Below the pieces are notes generated by a model that saw nothing but the letters and a program-made list of their open reading frames with translations, was not told the DNA's origin and did no database searches. This document shows, in pieces, positions 12,319 through 23,579 of a stretch of 64,000 nt of DNA. The position numbers and the translations under genes were made by a program. The stretch comes from Lactifluus volemus. Its lineage: Eukaryota > Basidiomycota > Agaricomycetes > Russulales > Russulaceae. Every line of letters begins with the position of its first letter. Position 1 is the first letter of the stretch. The stretch spans positions 1,178,001 to 1,242,000 of the forward strand of contig WTXI01000004.1 of NCBI GenBank assembly GCA_022376515.1. Direction: 5' to 3'.

Positions 12319-12411
12319 GGAGTTCAATAGTTGGAGAGATATGACGACCGCGGGGTTGTTCCCCCCGGCCCGGGTTACACGGGCACCTGATAAGCGATCT
12401 AACTCTGAAGG

Positions 12412-15363
12412 ACAAAATACGCGGAAATGACTAAGGAAAATGGAGCGGTAATAGCGTTAGACCAAGAAAAAGCATACGACAAGATAACTCACCAGTACCT
12501 ATGGAATACTCTCGATGCCTTCAACCTCCCGCCCCTCTTCAGGAACACAATAAAATCCCTATACGAAAACGCAAAAACGGTAGTAGTCATCAACGGAAAA
12601 ACGAGTGACCCATACCGCGTCACGAGAGGGGTCAGGCAAGGCGACCCGCTATCGTGTTTCCTATTTGACCTAGCCATCGAACCAATGGCCTGCATGATCC
12701 GCAATAACCCAGCCCTCACAGGATTCGACATACCAAATGCCACATCCCCACTAATCATAAACCTCTTCGCCGACGACACGGTCGTCTACCTCAGGGAAAG
12801 AGACAGCTTCGAAGAATTACAAAACACCCTAGACGCCTGGTGTAAATCATCTGGAGCAAAATTCAACAAAGAAAAAACCGAAATCCTACCAATTGGGACA
12901 GAAGAATACCACACCAGAGTCACTAACGAGAGAACCCTCTCACGCGACCAACCCCCCATCAACCCGAACATACGCATATCCAAACCCAGCGAGGCCATAC
13001 GATCCCTCGGAGCCTGGATAGGATATGACACAGATGACGCTAAACCATGGGAACCGATCCTAGATAAGATCAAAAGCGAACTCAACAGGTGGAAAGCAGC
13101 CCACCCAACCAGACAAGGAAAAAGGACCCTGGCCCAAACCATTATCGGAGGAAGAACCCAATTCCTGACAAGAGCCCAAGGCATGCCAGCGCATGTCCTA
13201 GAGACACTGACAAAAGAAATAGACCACCTAATCTGGGGAGACGACACGCCGCGAATAGCAAAAGACACCCTCCGAGACCCACAGATAGAAGGAGGCCTCC
13301 AAATCCTAGACCTGAAAGCGAGGAATGAAGCGATAGAAATAATGTGGTTAAAAAGCTACCTCAACCTATCGGACTCAAGACCAACTTGGGCGTTAGTAAC
13401 AGATGCACTCATAAATAACACCGCACCAAAAACAATACCTAGCAAGGCCATCGCCAACCCTTTCCTCCAATCATGGAGAGTTCCATCGAAAGGAAAAAGA
13501 GCTGAAGTCCTAGACAAAGACACCTTAGCACTCCTCAAAATCGCGAGGAAACACAACGTTTCCTTCGCACCTCTAAACCTCTCACGCGACCTTAAGGAAA
13601 AACTACCAGCCTGGTTCCACCAAAGAAACACCATAAAAACCCCCCAGAACACAGAGTCACGATGCCTCATAGAGAACCACACCTCAAACAGCGTCGGTGA
13701 CCTAATAAAAATAACTCAGAGACTACACAGACGCCATAATAACAACCACATACCGCTCTTCTTCTGCCACTGTGATGACTGCGACCTTGACCGGTCGAAA
13801 GGCTGCGAAAACCCACAAAAGTGCGCGATGGAAGCGCAAAAACGCCTAAACAGATTAGCCCCCAAATACCAACCCTCATTCCAACACAACCAAGATGACC
13901 TATCACTCACCAAGCGCAGGAAACAAAAAAACAAAGAGGCGCACAACCTCAACGGCAACATCACATTCAACCCCTCGACAACCACAAAACACAACCTAGC
14001 TGATGGATTCAGAATATTCGTCGACCCACACAAAATAACAAATACACCGGCATCACGCCAAAACGGCGCCCGCGGCTCCGAAATAGAAAACGAACTCACC
14101 ATAATATACACCGACGGCGCATGCAAAAACAACGGTAAGGCAAACGCGCAATGTGGCGCAGGGATCTGGTACAACGAAGGGAACGACCAGAATAAGGCCC
14201 TGAAGATCCCAGGAAACGAGCAGTCCAACCAAATCGGAGAAATTGCGGCGATAATCAAAGCCCTAGAAAACTCTCCGAACTTCATCCCGATCCTCATCAA
14301 ATCGGACTCAAAGTATGCCATCGAAGGCCTCACAATACACCTAGAAAAATGGGAAGATCAAGGCTGGATAGGCATCAAAAACAGCAAATGGTTTAAAAGA
14401 GCAGCCTACCTCCTGAGAACGCGCTCAGCGTCAACATCCTTCCAGTGGGTAAAAGGCCACAACGGCAACATAGGAAACGAAAAGAGTGATGAACTTGCCA
14501 AAGAAGGCATGAACAAGGAGACACTGGACACAATATCCCTCGAAATACCTGAAAAGTTCGACGTCCAGGGGGCCAAGCTGTCAAAGATATCCCAAGCAAC
14601 AGCCTACCAAGGAATCAAAGAATCAAAACCGCCTAAAAAGAGGAAAACAACAACGAACAATCTAGAAACGATCAGACAAGACATAGAAGCATTCTCAGGA
14701 CAGCTTGAAAAAGACAAAGCGATATGGGACAGCACTTACAACAGAGCAATCAGGCAAAATGTAGGACAATTCCTATTCAACGCCATACACGGAACCCACA
14801 TGATCGGAAAATTCTGGTCACATATCAGCAACCTAGAAGAAAGAATCAACTGCCAAACGTGCGGAACAGAGGAATCGATGAAGCACATACTCACCGAATG
14901 CACCCACCCAACGAGACAACAAATCTGGTCACTAGCCCGGAACGTATGGCCATACGACGACCAATCATGGCCCCCAGTAACCCTAGGGACCACCCTAGGA
15001 TGTGGCCTACTCACCTACATCCCCCCAGAACCCCCAGAGCCCCAAACCGACTCCAGCCCCCCCTCCCGCCACAAAAGAGGGGCGTCCCGCCTCCTACAAA
15101 TTCTCTGGTCAGAGGCGACCCACCTTATATGGGTCCTACGTTGCGAAAGAACAATCCAGGACAAGCTCCACTCCCGCTCCGAAGTTGAAAAATGCTGGAA
15201 GAAAAAAATCAATAAAAGGCTAGCCGATGATAAGATAGCGGCGACAAAAATCTTACGCACTAAAACAGCAAAGATGAGGGTCAAAACAACCTGGGAAGAA
15301 GCCCTCAGAAAGAAATTCCAGGTCCTCCATCCAGATTGGATAACTCGAGATGAGGTTTTTTAG
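12412..15363 (+). CDS. LINE ORF2 fragment: reverse transcriptase, RNase H, zinc finger
   Basis: The frame is open from the first base of the truncated element to a TAG at 15,361-15,363; the first in-frame ATG is at 12,427. From that ATG about 978 residues are encoded. Near residue 10 is ALDQEKAYDKI (RT motif A), at about 70 GVRQGDPLS (motif B) and at about 115 LFADDT (motif C, the catalytic DD). From about residue 560 comes an RNase H domain: IIYTDGACKNNG with the first Asp, a later Glu in EIAAIIKALEN, Asp in IKSDSKYAIEGL, and WVKGHNGNIGNEKSDELA with the His and last Asp. Near 810-840 CQTCGTEESMKHILTEC is the usual C-terminal zinc-finger-like end. All catalytic residues seen are intact and there is no frameshift, so the insertion is young. 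Lacking endonuclease and the RT N-terminus, it cannot be autonomous. Confidence 0.93.
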   Translation, partial: TKYAEMTKENGAVIALDQEKAYDKITHQYLWNTLDAFNLPPLFRNTIKSLYENAKTVVVINGKTSDPYRVTRGVRQGDPLSCFLFDLAIEPMACMIRNNPALTGFDIPNATSPLIINLFADDTVVYLRERDSFEELQNTLDAWCKSSGAKFNKEKTEILPIGTEEYHTRVTNERTLSRDQPPINPNIRISKPSEAIRSLGAWIGYDTDDAKPWEPILDKIKSELNRWKAAHPTRQGKRTLAQTIIGGRTQFLTRAQGMPAHVLETLTKEIDHLIWGDDTPRIAKDTLRDPQIEGGLQILDLKARNEAIEIMWLKSYLNLSDSRPTWALVTDALINNTAPKTIPSKAIANPFLQSWRVPSKGKRAEVLDKDTLALLKIARKHNVSFAPLNLSRDLKEKLPAWFHQRNTIKTPQNTESRCLIENHTSNSVGDLIKITQRLHRRHNNNHIPLFFCHCDDCDLDRSKGCENPQKCAMEAQKRLNRLAPKYQPSFQHNQDDLSLTKRRKQKNKEAHNLNGNITFNPSTTTKHNLADGFRIFVDPHKITNTPASRQNGARGSEIENELTIIYTDGACKNNGKANAQCGAGIWYNEGNDQNKALKIPGNEQSNQIGEIAAIIKALENSPNFIPILIKSDSKYAIEGLTIHLEKWEDQGWIGIKNSKWFKRAAYLLRTRSASTSFQWVKGHNGNIGNEKSDELAKEGMNKETLDTISLEIPEKFDVQGAKLSKISQATAYQGIKESKPPKKRKTTTNNLETIRQDIEAFSGQLEKDKAIWDSTYNRAIRQNVGQFLFNAIHGTHMIGKFWSHISNLEERINCQTCGTEESMKHILTECTHPTRQQIWSLARNVWPYDDQSWPPVTLGTTLGCGLLTYIPPEPPEPQTDSSPPSRHKRGASRLLQILWSEATHLIWVLRCERTIQDKLHSRSEVEKCWKKKINKRLADDKIAATKILRTKTAKMRVKTTWEEALRKKFQVLHPDWITRDEVF

Positions 15364-15557
15364 TGGGTAGTAAACGCGGAAACACCGCCTCCTGAGTCCC
15401 ACACTACCCCGTAACTGGGGCGTGCGTAAACACATTTTTTCCCTCCCTCCGAGACCGGACCGCAATGGCCCGCTTCAGCGCATTAGTTTAGAGTTGTTAG
15501 GTAATCCTGAATTACTATCTTCGTCTAACTAATACATCACTTTACAAAAAAAAAAAA
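12412..15557 (+). mobile_element. 5'-truncated LINE retrotransposon
   Basis: The element lies between two copies of the 16-bp duplication GATCTAACTCTGAAGG (12,396-12,411 and 15,558-15,573) and ends in a poly(A) tail. The flanks rejoin perfectly to the uninterrupted sequence seen in sister units at about 8.13 and 19.16 kb. The element starts inside the reverse transcriptase domain, so the endonuclease and everything upstream are missing: a typical dead-on-arrival LINE copy. Its 3' untranslated region (15,364-15,545) resembles that of the element at 27.6-27.86 kb. Confidence 0.95.
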
Positions 15558-16994
15558 GATCTAACTCTGAAGGCGCTGGTGAATGTCAACCTATCAGGGA
15601 GAAGGATGCAATAGTCGCTCGAAGCAACTGCGTTCGGAAGGCGAGAGTGATGAGACGAGACTCGGAGTGATGGCCCGGACTCGGAGAACATAAAGAAATC
15701 TATCATCACAAACTCGGTTTCTTCAGCATTCATGACGGTCCTCAGCACAGTCTGTAAGAGATTTCAACGAGATCTATTACACTCCGAGTCGTTAAACGAG
15801 ACAGAATGCATGACTCTTGTACTATAAGAGCATGTACCATTCAGGGCACTGGCATACCTCGCCAGCGGGTTCAGTTGCCCGTGGTTTCCAGACTCGGTTT
15901 CGAGTACCCTTGGGCTTCTCGAAATACCAGGGCCAGGCAAGCTGAGGCCGGCTCGTCCTATGTAGAAAATGAGAATCACAAAAAGACATGAACTAGTCAA
16001 GGCTCACGTCATCGAGAACAGAATCCGAAGGAAACCTCCCATCAAGTAATGACTAGACACGGCTGGCAAAATGCACTCCTCGGATTCGGCACGCATGTTG
16101 CTTCCTGGGTTGCCATTGAGGGAATTCTTCTGATGCGTCGAAGTTCATGTAGAACAGCCACAAATTGGGCTTTTCAAACATTCCACGAATCCTACATAGC
16201 TCTCTTTGTTTAATTTTCTATTTCACTCCCTCGAAAGAAGCCATCGAAACTATGGATTTAGCTCCGTGCGGCTACATCCAGAACTTCTGCCCAAGCCTGT
16301 AGATTCAAGGATACTGAGCCAGAGCCGCCGGACGGTTGAGGACGAGCTTCAGTGGGGAGTCAGCGACGACTGGCTCAGGTGCGCATCAGCACGGCATGAC
16401 AGTGATCGTACCATTCTGTGTAATGACAACTTGCTGTTGAGATGTCGTAGTCCGAAAAGCTCATAAATCAAACGAAATGAGATGAGAATCAAGATTGATG
16501 CGCTTCTAACTTGCGGGCGCACCGCAAGAACGATGACATTTATTTCCACTTCTAAACAGTTCGCATCGACGTGTGAGACAAGAAGGGGGGCATTGAAAGG
16601 GAGGCTGATGAGACAATTGTTATGCTGGAGAGGGCGCCACGAAAGGCGGGGTAAAGCCTGCAAGCGGAGTGACCCCCCAGACGACGTAAGCGAATTAGGG
16701 TCTTCAGTAAACAGATTTAGTTGGCATACCTCACAAGGAAGTGGGACACGTCAGTGAGCCCCGTAGAAAGGCCCGTGTAAACAGAAATGGAACTCGAGAA
16801 AGAGAAACACGTGCGCTGGCTGACATAAGTGCCTCAAACTTTTGTATTCGAACGGAATGGCAAAAGCCACATGCATGTGGTACGAGACAGGTGTGGGGAT
16901 GATGTTATAAACCGGGGAAGGCAATGCCCGGAGTCGGACCGTGCACGCCACCATTTCTCGATTTCGTTTTCCAAATCAAGCACGACGTCGGGGG

Positions 16995-17045
16995 TCGCTC
17001 AAGCGTTCAAGCTTCAAGCGTTCAAGCTTTCAAGGCTTGAAGCTC
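16995..17045. repeat. TTCAAGC short tandem/inverted repeat
   Basis: Several TTCAAGC / GCTTGAA words are stacked in about 50 bases. Related but shorter versions occur at 6.16 kb and 9.99 kb. Confidence 0.6.
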
Positions 17046-18717
17046 TCAAGGACCGAGATTGCTTTTTATTTATTCTTTATCTTACACGGCACACATATGT
17101 CTGTTACTATGGCCAGGGTACCCGAATCGATATCCTTTTTTGTCGTCCTCTCTCCCTGCCGCGCGTACCCGTTTTCCCTCATCTCGGCCTCTCAAACTTC
17201 ACCGGACATCGCTCGTGCCGGTGAGAGCTTGAGCTCAGGCTTGAATGGCACTGGACGTAGGCTCGGACTTCGACTCGGAAGACATCTGAGCATATGAGAG
17301 TCCGAGTCCACTCTCACTCACGTATTGTAAGTCACGGTTATGCTCTGCCGTTCCATCTCCTTGTCGCCAGACCAGCATGAGCTACGTACCCTAGTACGCA
17401 AGGCAGACTGAGGTCACCTTTTTTTTAAGGGTAGGTATATTCGATTGGTCTCTCTCTTCCTCTGCGCAAACGGACCTTGTCACCCTTATGTTCAAAGTTG
17501 ATTTCGATTTCTGTTACCCCATCCTCCTGGTATCTTTGTCTACCTCTCAACTCTCTTTCCATCTAGCTCGTCCTCCCTTCATAACCTGGAAATCCCCCAC
17601 TCTTCTAGTCTTCATGCCACCCACATCCTCTTCATTCCGCGCGCGTTGCTCTCGCATGAGTGCGCTCCTCTTTTATTCACGCCCATCCTCCAATCCACCT
17701 CCGCTTTCAACAAAGCCATTCACATTTCGTCGTCTTGCTTGTGTCTCCTCACCTCGCGGCTGCAAATGCGGAACAACTATTTGGGTGGCGGTTTGTGCGG
17801 CTTCCCATCATTCTCACACCTGGGCTTGAGCCATCATATTGAGGGCCAACTACTAGCTGCCACAAATTGTCTTTGATATCCCTTTGTAGTTCCCTTTCAC
17901 ACCCTTTTTTTCTTCCCGATCTGCAGGAATTCACCCGCGTCACATCGCTCAAACAGCCGCAGCATATCACGTCAGATACCTAGAAGATCGGCCCATTGTT
18001 GGTATCGAAAACTTATCTGGGAGCTGGCTGTGATGGCCACGGCGTACGCTGTGTAAGGCCCGCTTGGTCACTACCTTTAAAAATATGCAATTCTTGGTTG
18101 ATGAAAGCATACAGATGACATCTGAAGGATGCCCATATACAGAGACGGTGATCGATCACTTTGGAGGCACTGAAAAACTCGGACCGCCTTGACTACTTAT
18201 AGATTATCTCTTTGAAGTATTTCATTACCGGTTGCCTGAATAGTAACATATCTACGTATTCATTATAAGGACCTAGAAAGAATTCTGCAGCCTGAGCAGC
18301 GTGAGGCGAAGCGTTGGCAAATGTTCCCTTTCACACTTATATGTGATATTCGCCTGTGCACTGCAGCGTGTGCGTGCTGTACAAATCTACATACCTTCGG
18401 CTCCTTGCTTCAGGAATCTCCCTAGCAGCCTCGGAAGACAAGGTAGTTTTTCGTCGTCGTCACACAAAATCAATCTCCCACACAAGGCAAAGGCATGGAT
18501 TGTGACAACATGAAACATGGACTTTATTCTAGATCGGAGGCCAATACCAGCTTCTCACCCTCCGAACCACCGAAAAAGTCTGCAATGAGCGATGGTACAG
18601 CTATTCGAAGTGTGCGTTGGTTGTTCTGAAGGCAGACATTGGTATTTCTCCTAGAGCCACTATTTTGAGCCAACAATAACAGTAGGATCGGACAAGCCTG
18701 AGAGCATTACCATCAGG

Positions 18718-18959
18718 TTAATTGTGAGACTTAGGGTTTTGTGTCAGCCGAAAAACCGGGGGCGGGACGTTGATGTCAATGCGGCGTTCATGAACATTGT
18801 GTCCAACAGAGTCTGCGTTGATAAGTAGTTGATAGAGCTTCTTAAACGGCATTGATATAAATATAACGTACTTGGTTGGAACTTGTCAACCAATGGGTAA
18901 GGGAGAGCAAGAGCAACGATTGCAAAAGTGAGAGCAAAGACGGATTTCAAAAAGATCAT
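18718..18959 (-). CDS. Small secreted protein, array copy in unit 3
   Basis: Exon 1 (18,872-18,959) encodes MIFLKSVFALTFAIVALA, a signal peptide, then LPYPLVDKFQP, and stops in phase 1 at GTACGT. After a 59-base intron ending CGCAG, exon 2 (18,718-18,812) encodes NSVGHNVHERRIDINV and further residues before a TAA, about 60 residues in all. NSVGH is shared with DSVGH in the unit 2 copy. The DNA continues with the conserved second-exon segment, but in another frame and with a TAG, so either the C-terminus has been lost or the splicing is more complex than I assume. Confidence 0.45.
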
Positions 18960-19041
18960 TGTTGCTGGAGCCTGAAGTTGGGGAGAAGAGGACAGAACGT
19001 TGACGATGTCCACGGTTAGAGAAGAAGGTGAAAAGGTCGGC

Positions 19042-19048
19042 TTTTATA
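19042..19048 (-). promoter_or_regulatory. TATA box of unit 3 gene
   Basis: Minus strand TATAAAA about 85 bases before the ATG at 18,959, aligned with the TATA boxes of the other units. Confidence 0.5.
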
Positions 19049-20683
19049 CCACAAATGACTTTGGATCTGTGCAGGCGGACTCAGAGTTCAATAGTTGGAG
19101 AGATATAACGACCGCGGGTTGTTCCCCCCGGCCCGGGTTACACGGGCACCTGATAAGCAATTTAACTCTGAAGGCGCTGATGAATGTCAACTTATCAGGG
19201 AGAAGGATGGGATAGTCGCTCAAAGCAACTGCGTTCGGAAGGCGAGAGTGATGAGACGAGACTCGGAGTGATGGCCCGGACTCGGTAAACATAAAGAAAT
19301 CTATCATCACAATGAACAGTAGGCTCGGTTTCTTCAGCATTCATGACGGCCCTCTGCACAGTCTGGAAGTGAATTCAACGGGATCTATTACATTCCGGGT
19401 CATTAAACGAGACAGAATGCATGACTCTTGTACTATAAGAGCATGTACTACTCAGGGCACTGGCATACCTCGCCAGCGGGTTCAGTTGCCCGTTGTTTCT
19501 AGACTCGGTTTCGAGTACCCTTGGGCTTCTCGAAATACCAGGGCCAGGCAGGCTGAGGCCGGCTCGTCCTATGTAGAAAATGAGAATCACAAAAAGACAT
19601 GAACTAGTCAAGGCTCACGTCATCGAGAACAGAATCCGAAGGAAACCCTCCATCAAGTAATGACTAGATACGGCTGGCAAAATGCACCCTCGGATTCGGC
19701 ACGCATGTTGCTTCTGGGTTGCCATTGAGGGAATTCTTCTGACGCGTCGGATTCATGTAGAACAGCCACAATTGGGCTTTTCAAGCTTTCCACGAATCCT
19801 ACATAGCTCTCTTTGTTTAATTTTCTATTTCACCCCCCCTTGAAAGAAGCCATCGAAACTATGGATTTAGCTCGGCGTGGCTACGTCCAGAACTTCTGCC
19901 CGAGCATGCAGATTCAAGGATACTGAGCCAGAGCCGCCGGACGGTTGAGGACGAGCTTCAGCGGGGGGACCGGCTCCGGTGCATAGCCAAAACTAGGCAT
20001 GACATCAGCGTTGCGTAACAGTGATCGTACCATTCTGTGTAATGATAACTTTCTGTTGAAATCTTGTTCGACAAAGTGGTCTTCTATCGCCGACTGAAGT
20101 CCGAGGGGCTCATGAATAAAAGTGAAATGAGATGAGAACCAAGCTTAATGCGCTTCTAACTCGCGGGCGCACCGCAAGAACAGTGATATCTATTTCCACC
20201 CACAAATATTTCGCATAGACATGTGAGAAAAGAAGGGGGGCATTGAAAGGCAGGCTGGTGAGACAAGTGTAATGCTGGACAGGGCGATACAAAGGCGGGG
20301 TAAAGCGTGCAAGCGGGGTGGCCCCCGAAACGATGTAAGCGGATTAGGGATTTCAGTAAACAGATTTAGGATCAACTAGTTGGCATACCATACCTCACAA
20401 GGAAGTGGGACACGTTGGACAGCCCCGTACTGCAAAGGCCTGGACTCGAGGGACAAAGATAAACACGGGCGGTGACATAAGATGTCCCAAACTTTTGTAT
20501 TCGAACGGAATGGCAAGAGCCACTTGTGGGAAGACAAAGGAGACAGACTGTGAGGAGGTGTGGACAGGAGGTCAGCGTGATGTTGTGATAAACCGTGGGG
20601 AGGCAATGCCCCGCAAGTCGGTTCGTTTTCCAAATCACGCACGACGTCACGCGTCGCCGGCCGGGTTCCACCGAGTTCTTTTT

Positions 20684-20947
20684 CCGCGGGCGGTCTGGGA
20701 ACCAGACTGAGGCACAGGGTCTTTTTCTTTCCACGGCAGAGTCACCCCTGCTGCAACTACATACATACATACACACGACCGCCACATAAACACACCACAC
20801 CACTACACACCGATGGCTTACAACCATCACCTACTCTCTCCCGTACATGATAGTCATAACGCTTAGTCACCCTTCGCGACCACCTCTGTGCCACGTTGTA
20901 CGTGCTGCAGAATACAAATTCGGATTCAAAAAAAAAAAAAAAAAACT
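20684..20947 (+). mobile_element. 264-bp retroelement 3' end with poly(A)
   Basis: The segment ends in an A run (about 20,929-20,945). It is bracketed by GAGTTCTTTTT at 20,673-20,683 and 20,948-20,958. The unit sequence resumes afterwards with CATTCTTCATCTTACATGGC, matching 17.06 kb. The end before the tail (AATACAAATTCGGATTC then A) resembles the tail of the LINE at 30.48 kb, suggesting another heavily truncated LINE. There is no coding content. Confidence 0.65.
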
Positions 20948-21627
20948 GAGTTCTTTTTTTTTTTTTCATTCTTCATCTTACATGGCACACGTAGATATTG
21001 TGTTGTAGATGCATTATGAACAAGTCTGCTGTAAAAGTACGGCCAGGATTTCCCTGAATCAATATCCCTTTTCGTTTGTCCCATCGTCTTCCGAGGTACC
21101 CCACTTTCCAACCTTCCACTGGCATGCCACCCACACACCCATAATCCTGCGCGTACTGCACTCGACACACTGTTTATGTTGGTCGTGTCGCCTTGCCCCT
21201 GCGAATGCGAAGCGAGTATTAGGTGACCGTTTGTGCCCGGCCCGGGGCTACCTATCATTCTGACATTTGCAGATTAGCCAATATATTGAGGGTTCTGGTC
21301 CTCCACATTTCATCTCCATATCTCGAGTAGCTGCGAGTATTTGTATTTAAGACTTAGAAATGCGCAGCAGTGTGGCAGCGAAGCGTCGCTAACTGTTCTC
21401 TTCCCCACCTTTTTTATGACATTCGCCCATACGCTCTAGGGTGCGCGTGCAAATCTACTGGTCATCTATTCCTTACCTCAGGAATGTCTCTGGCAGCCTC
21501 GGAGAGCAAGATCTTGGGCAAGATAGCTTTCCCTCGTTCTGCACTCACAAAACAATATTTCACAAGGCAAAGACATAACATGAAACACGAGTTAATTTAA
21601 TATTAAAACTTGAAATTCTGAGGCCTT

Positions 21628-21989
21628 CTACCTCTCGCCCACAAAGTCTGCAATGAACGACGGATAATCCACCCATCCTACGTGCGCGTTTGTTGTTCTC
21701 AGGAAGGCAGATATTGTCATTTCTCCTAGAGTGAAGCTCCTTGAGCCAACGGGATGGAACGAGCTTGAGCGGATTACCACCAGGGGACCGAGGTTTCGAA
21801 ATTCAACGACACCCTCCGAGCCTCGTTCATGGTTAGTGCTCTCAATCCCCGTAGGCGAAACTTGTAGCTGCGTTTAGTTCATCGAACGTCTTCAACAAAA
21901 TACTGGAATAACGCACGATCTGGTTCGGTAGGTTCAGCAAAAACAAGAATCACAAAGACGAGAGTGAGGACAGGCTTCAGAAGTGTCAT
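21628..21989 (-). CDS. Small secreted protein, intact family member
   Basis: Best-preserved copy of the array gene. Exon 1 (21,917-21,989) encodes MTLLKPVLTLVFVILVFA, a hydrophobic signal peptide, then EPTEPD. The intron starts GTGCGT and ends CTACAAG. Exon 2 (21,628-21,860) runs to a TAG, for a product of 101 residues, about 83 after signal cleavage. The second exon contains the family core VGSRSFTLGEMTISAFLRTT and ends DYPSFIADFVGER; no cysteine is seen. Neighbouring units encode the same core (SRSFTLGEISMTAF at 31 kb, SGMALEEVPVSALL at 63.9 kb), differing mostly by substitutions, which argues that it was a real protein. I do not recognise the family. Small size, secretion and tandem variation suggest an effector-like or defence-type role, but that is inference. 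The TATA box of other units is altered here (GATACC near 22.09 kb). Confidence 0.6.
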
Positions 21990-23579
21990 GGTTGTCACAC
22001 TACACTGGAAATAAGTCAAGCATGGAGATGAGGATAAAACATCCAGGAGGCGAAGACGTTGGTCAGACAGTGTAACGGTAAGGGGCTGGCTTGATACCGC
22101 TGACGACTTCAGTCTGCAGGCGGAGTTCTGAGCCAAAGTCCGCAGATATCTGGTTAATTTTAGCGCTTCATTCCCGGAGTTGTTCACTTTCAACGGGCAC
22201 CAATTAAGCGATGTGACACAGCCAGTGAAGTATCAGCCTATCATCAGCCTATCAGAGAGACGGCCGGGATGTGATGAACGCTTGAAAACGCCACCGTGAC
22301 TGAATCCGAAGTTGATCAAAGCGATGACCCCGGAATAGTATTGATATTCAACGAGATCTGCTACATTCCGAGTCCAGTCGTTATTTTTAATAATAAAGAA
22401 GATGGGAATTATGATGCGCATATACTTAATCAGGACATAGCTCACCACTCACGGTTTCAGACCCGGTTTCGAGGACCCTCACTGCAGTCTCAGGCTTCTC
22501 GAAATTACAGGCCCAGGAAGACTGAGACCGGCTCGATTTATGTAAAGAATGGGAATCACAACAAGACATGAACTGGGTAAAGATTCACGTCATAGAGGAT
22601 AGTAAACCCCTTATCAAGTGATAGCCTAGTCACGGCTGTCAATTGCACCCTTAGTTTCGACACGCGAAAAGAGTGCTTCTGTGTTAGTGTAGAATAGACC
22701 TTATCAATCTTTTCTCGAACCCTACATCGCTCCCTTTGTATTCCCAAAAAGAGTCCGTCAAAGCTATAAGTATAGCTCAGTTCCGAACTGCGCCCTGCGG
22801 ATTCAAGGATACCGAGTCAGAGCCACAGGAAGTTTGAGAACGAGCGTGAACTGGGGCCCAGAGACGACCGGCTCGGGTAAACTGGGCCTAATATCAGTGC
22901 TGTCGCGACTGTCATTGTACGATTCTGTGAAATGGAAACTCGCTGTTGTGGATCAGAAAATCAGAATTTTTTCAACGAAGCCTTCCATCGTGTTATGATT
23001 CGTGAGGGTCCGTGGAGATAAGGATCAATTGCGATGCGCATACAAACTCGCGTGCGCACTGCGAGGACGGAGAACAGCTTGGAAATATTTTCGCACCAAA
23101 ATTGTGAGAAAGGAACTGAAAAAGGAAGGGAGCTTGCCGGTGGTGAAAGCCAGAAGGCCAGAAGAGGGCATTACGAAAGGCTAGAGCTTGTGAGAAGCGA
23201 CTTGACCGGTTGACCCCTCCGACTCGGACCGCCCAATCTTACGGTGAACATGTGCGCAAAATGTCAAGTACGCCTCTGCGCGCATCGCTGATGCTCGGAA
23301 CATCCCCACAGAGATTGACATACGGACCAGCAACTAGATAGAGTCTTTTGTCGTGCATTGTTCTTCTCCAAATCTAGGTGGATCACATACGGCGTTGACC
23401 TGTGCGCTGCAGCTTCCGGCCCGAAAGAGGTCGCACCACGGATCATAACATAATCTTGTTTTCATGTTTTGTGCTGGCACGACGAGTCTTCTCGCCGCTC
23501 CGTCCACATAAATGTAGTACGTCGGGAGTCTCAGATTTGCTGCTCCTGTGCCGCATCTGCCAACGCCTCTATTACTTAG

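Noticed and set aside
13089..14333. Several open frames on both strands inside the LINE
   Set aside because: They are shadows of the 978-residue RT/RNase H frame, caused by its A-rich codon use.
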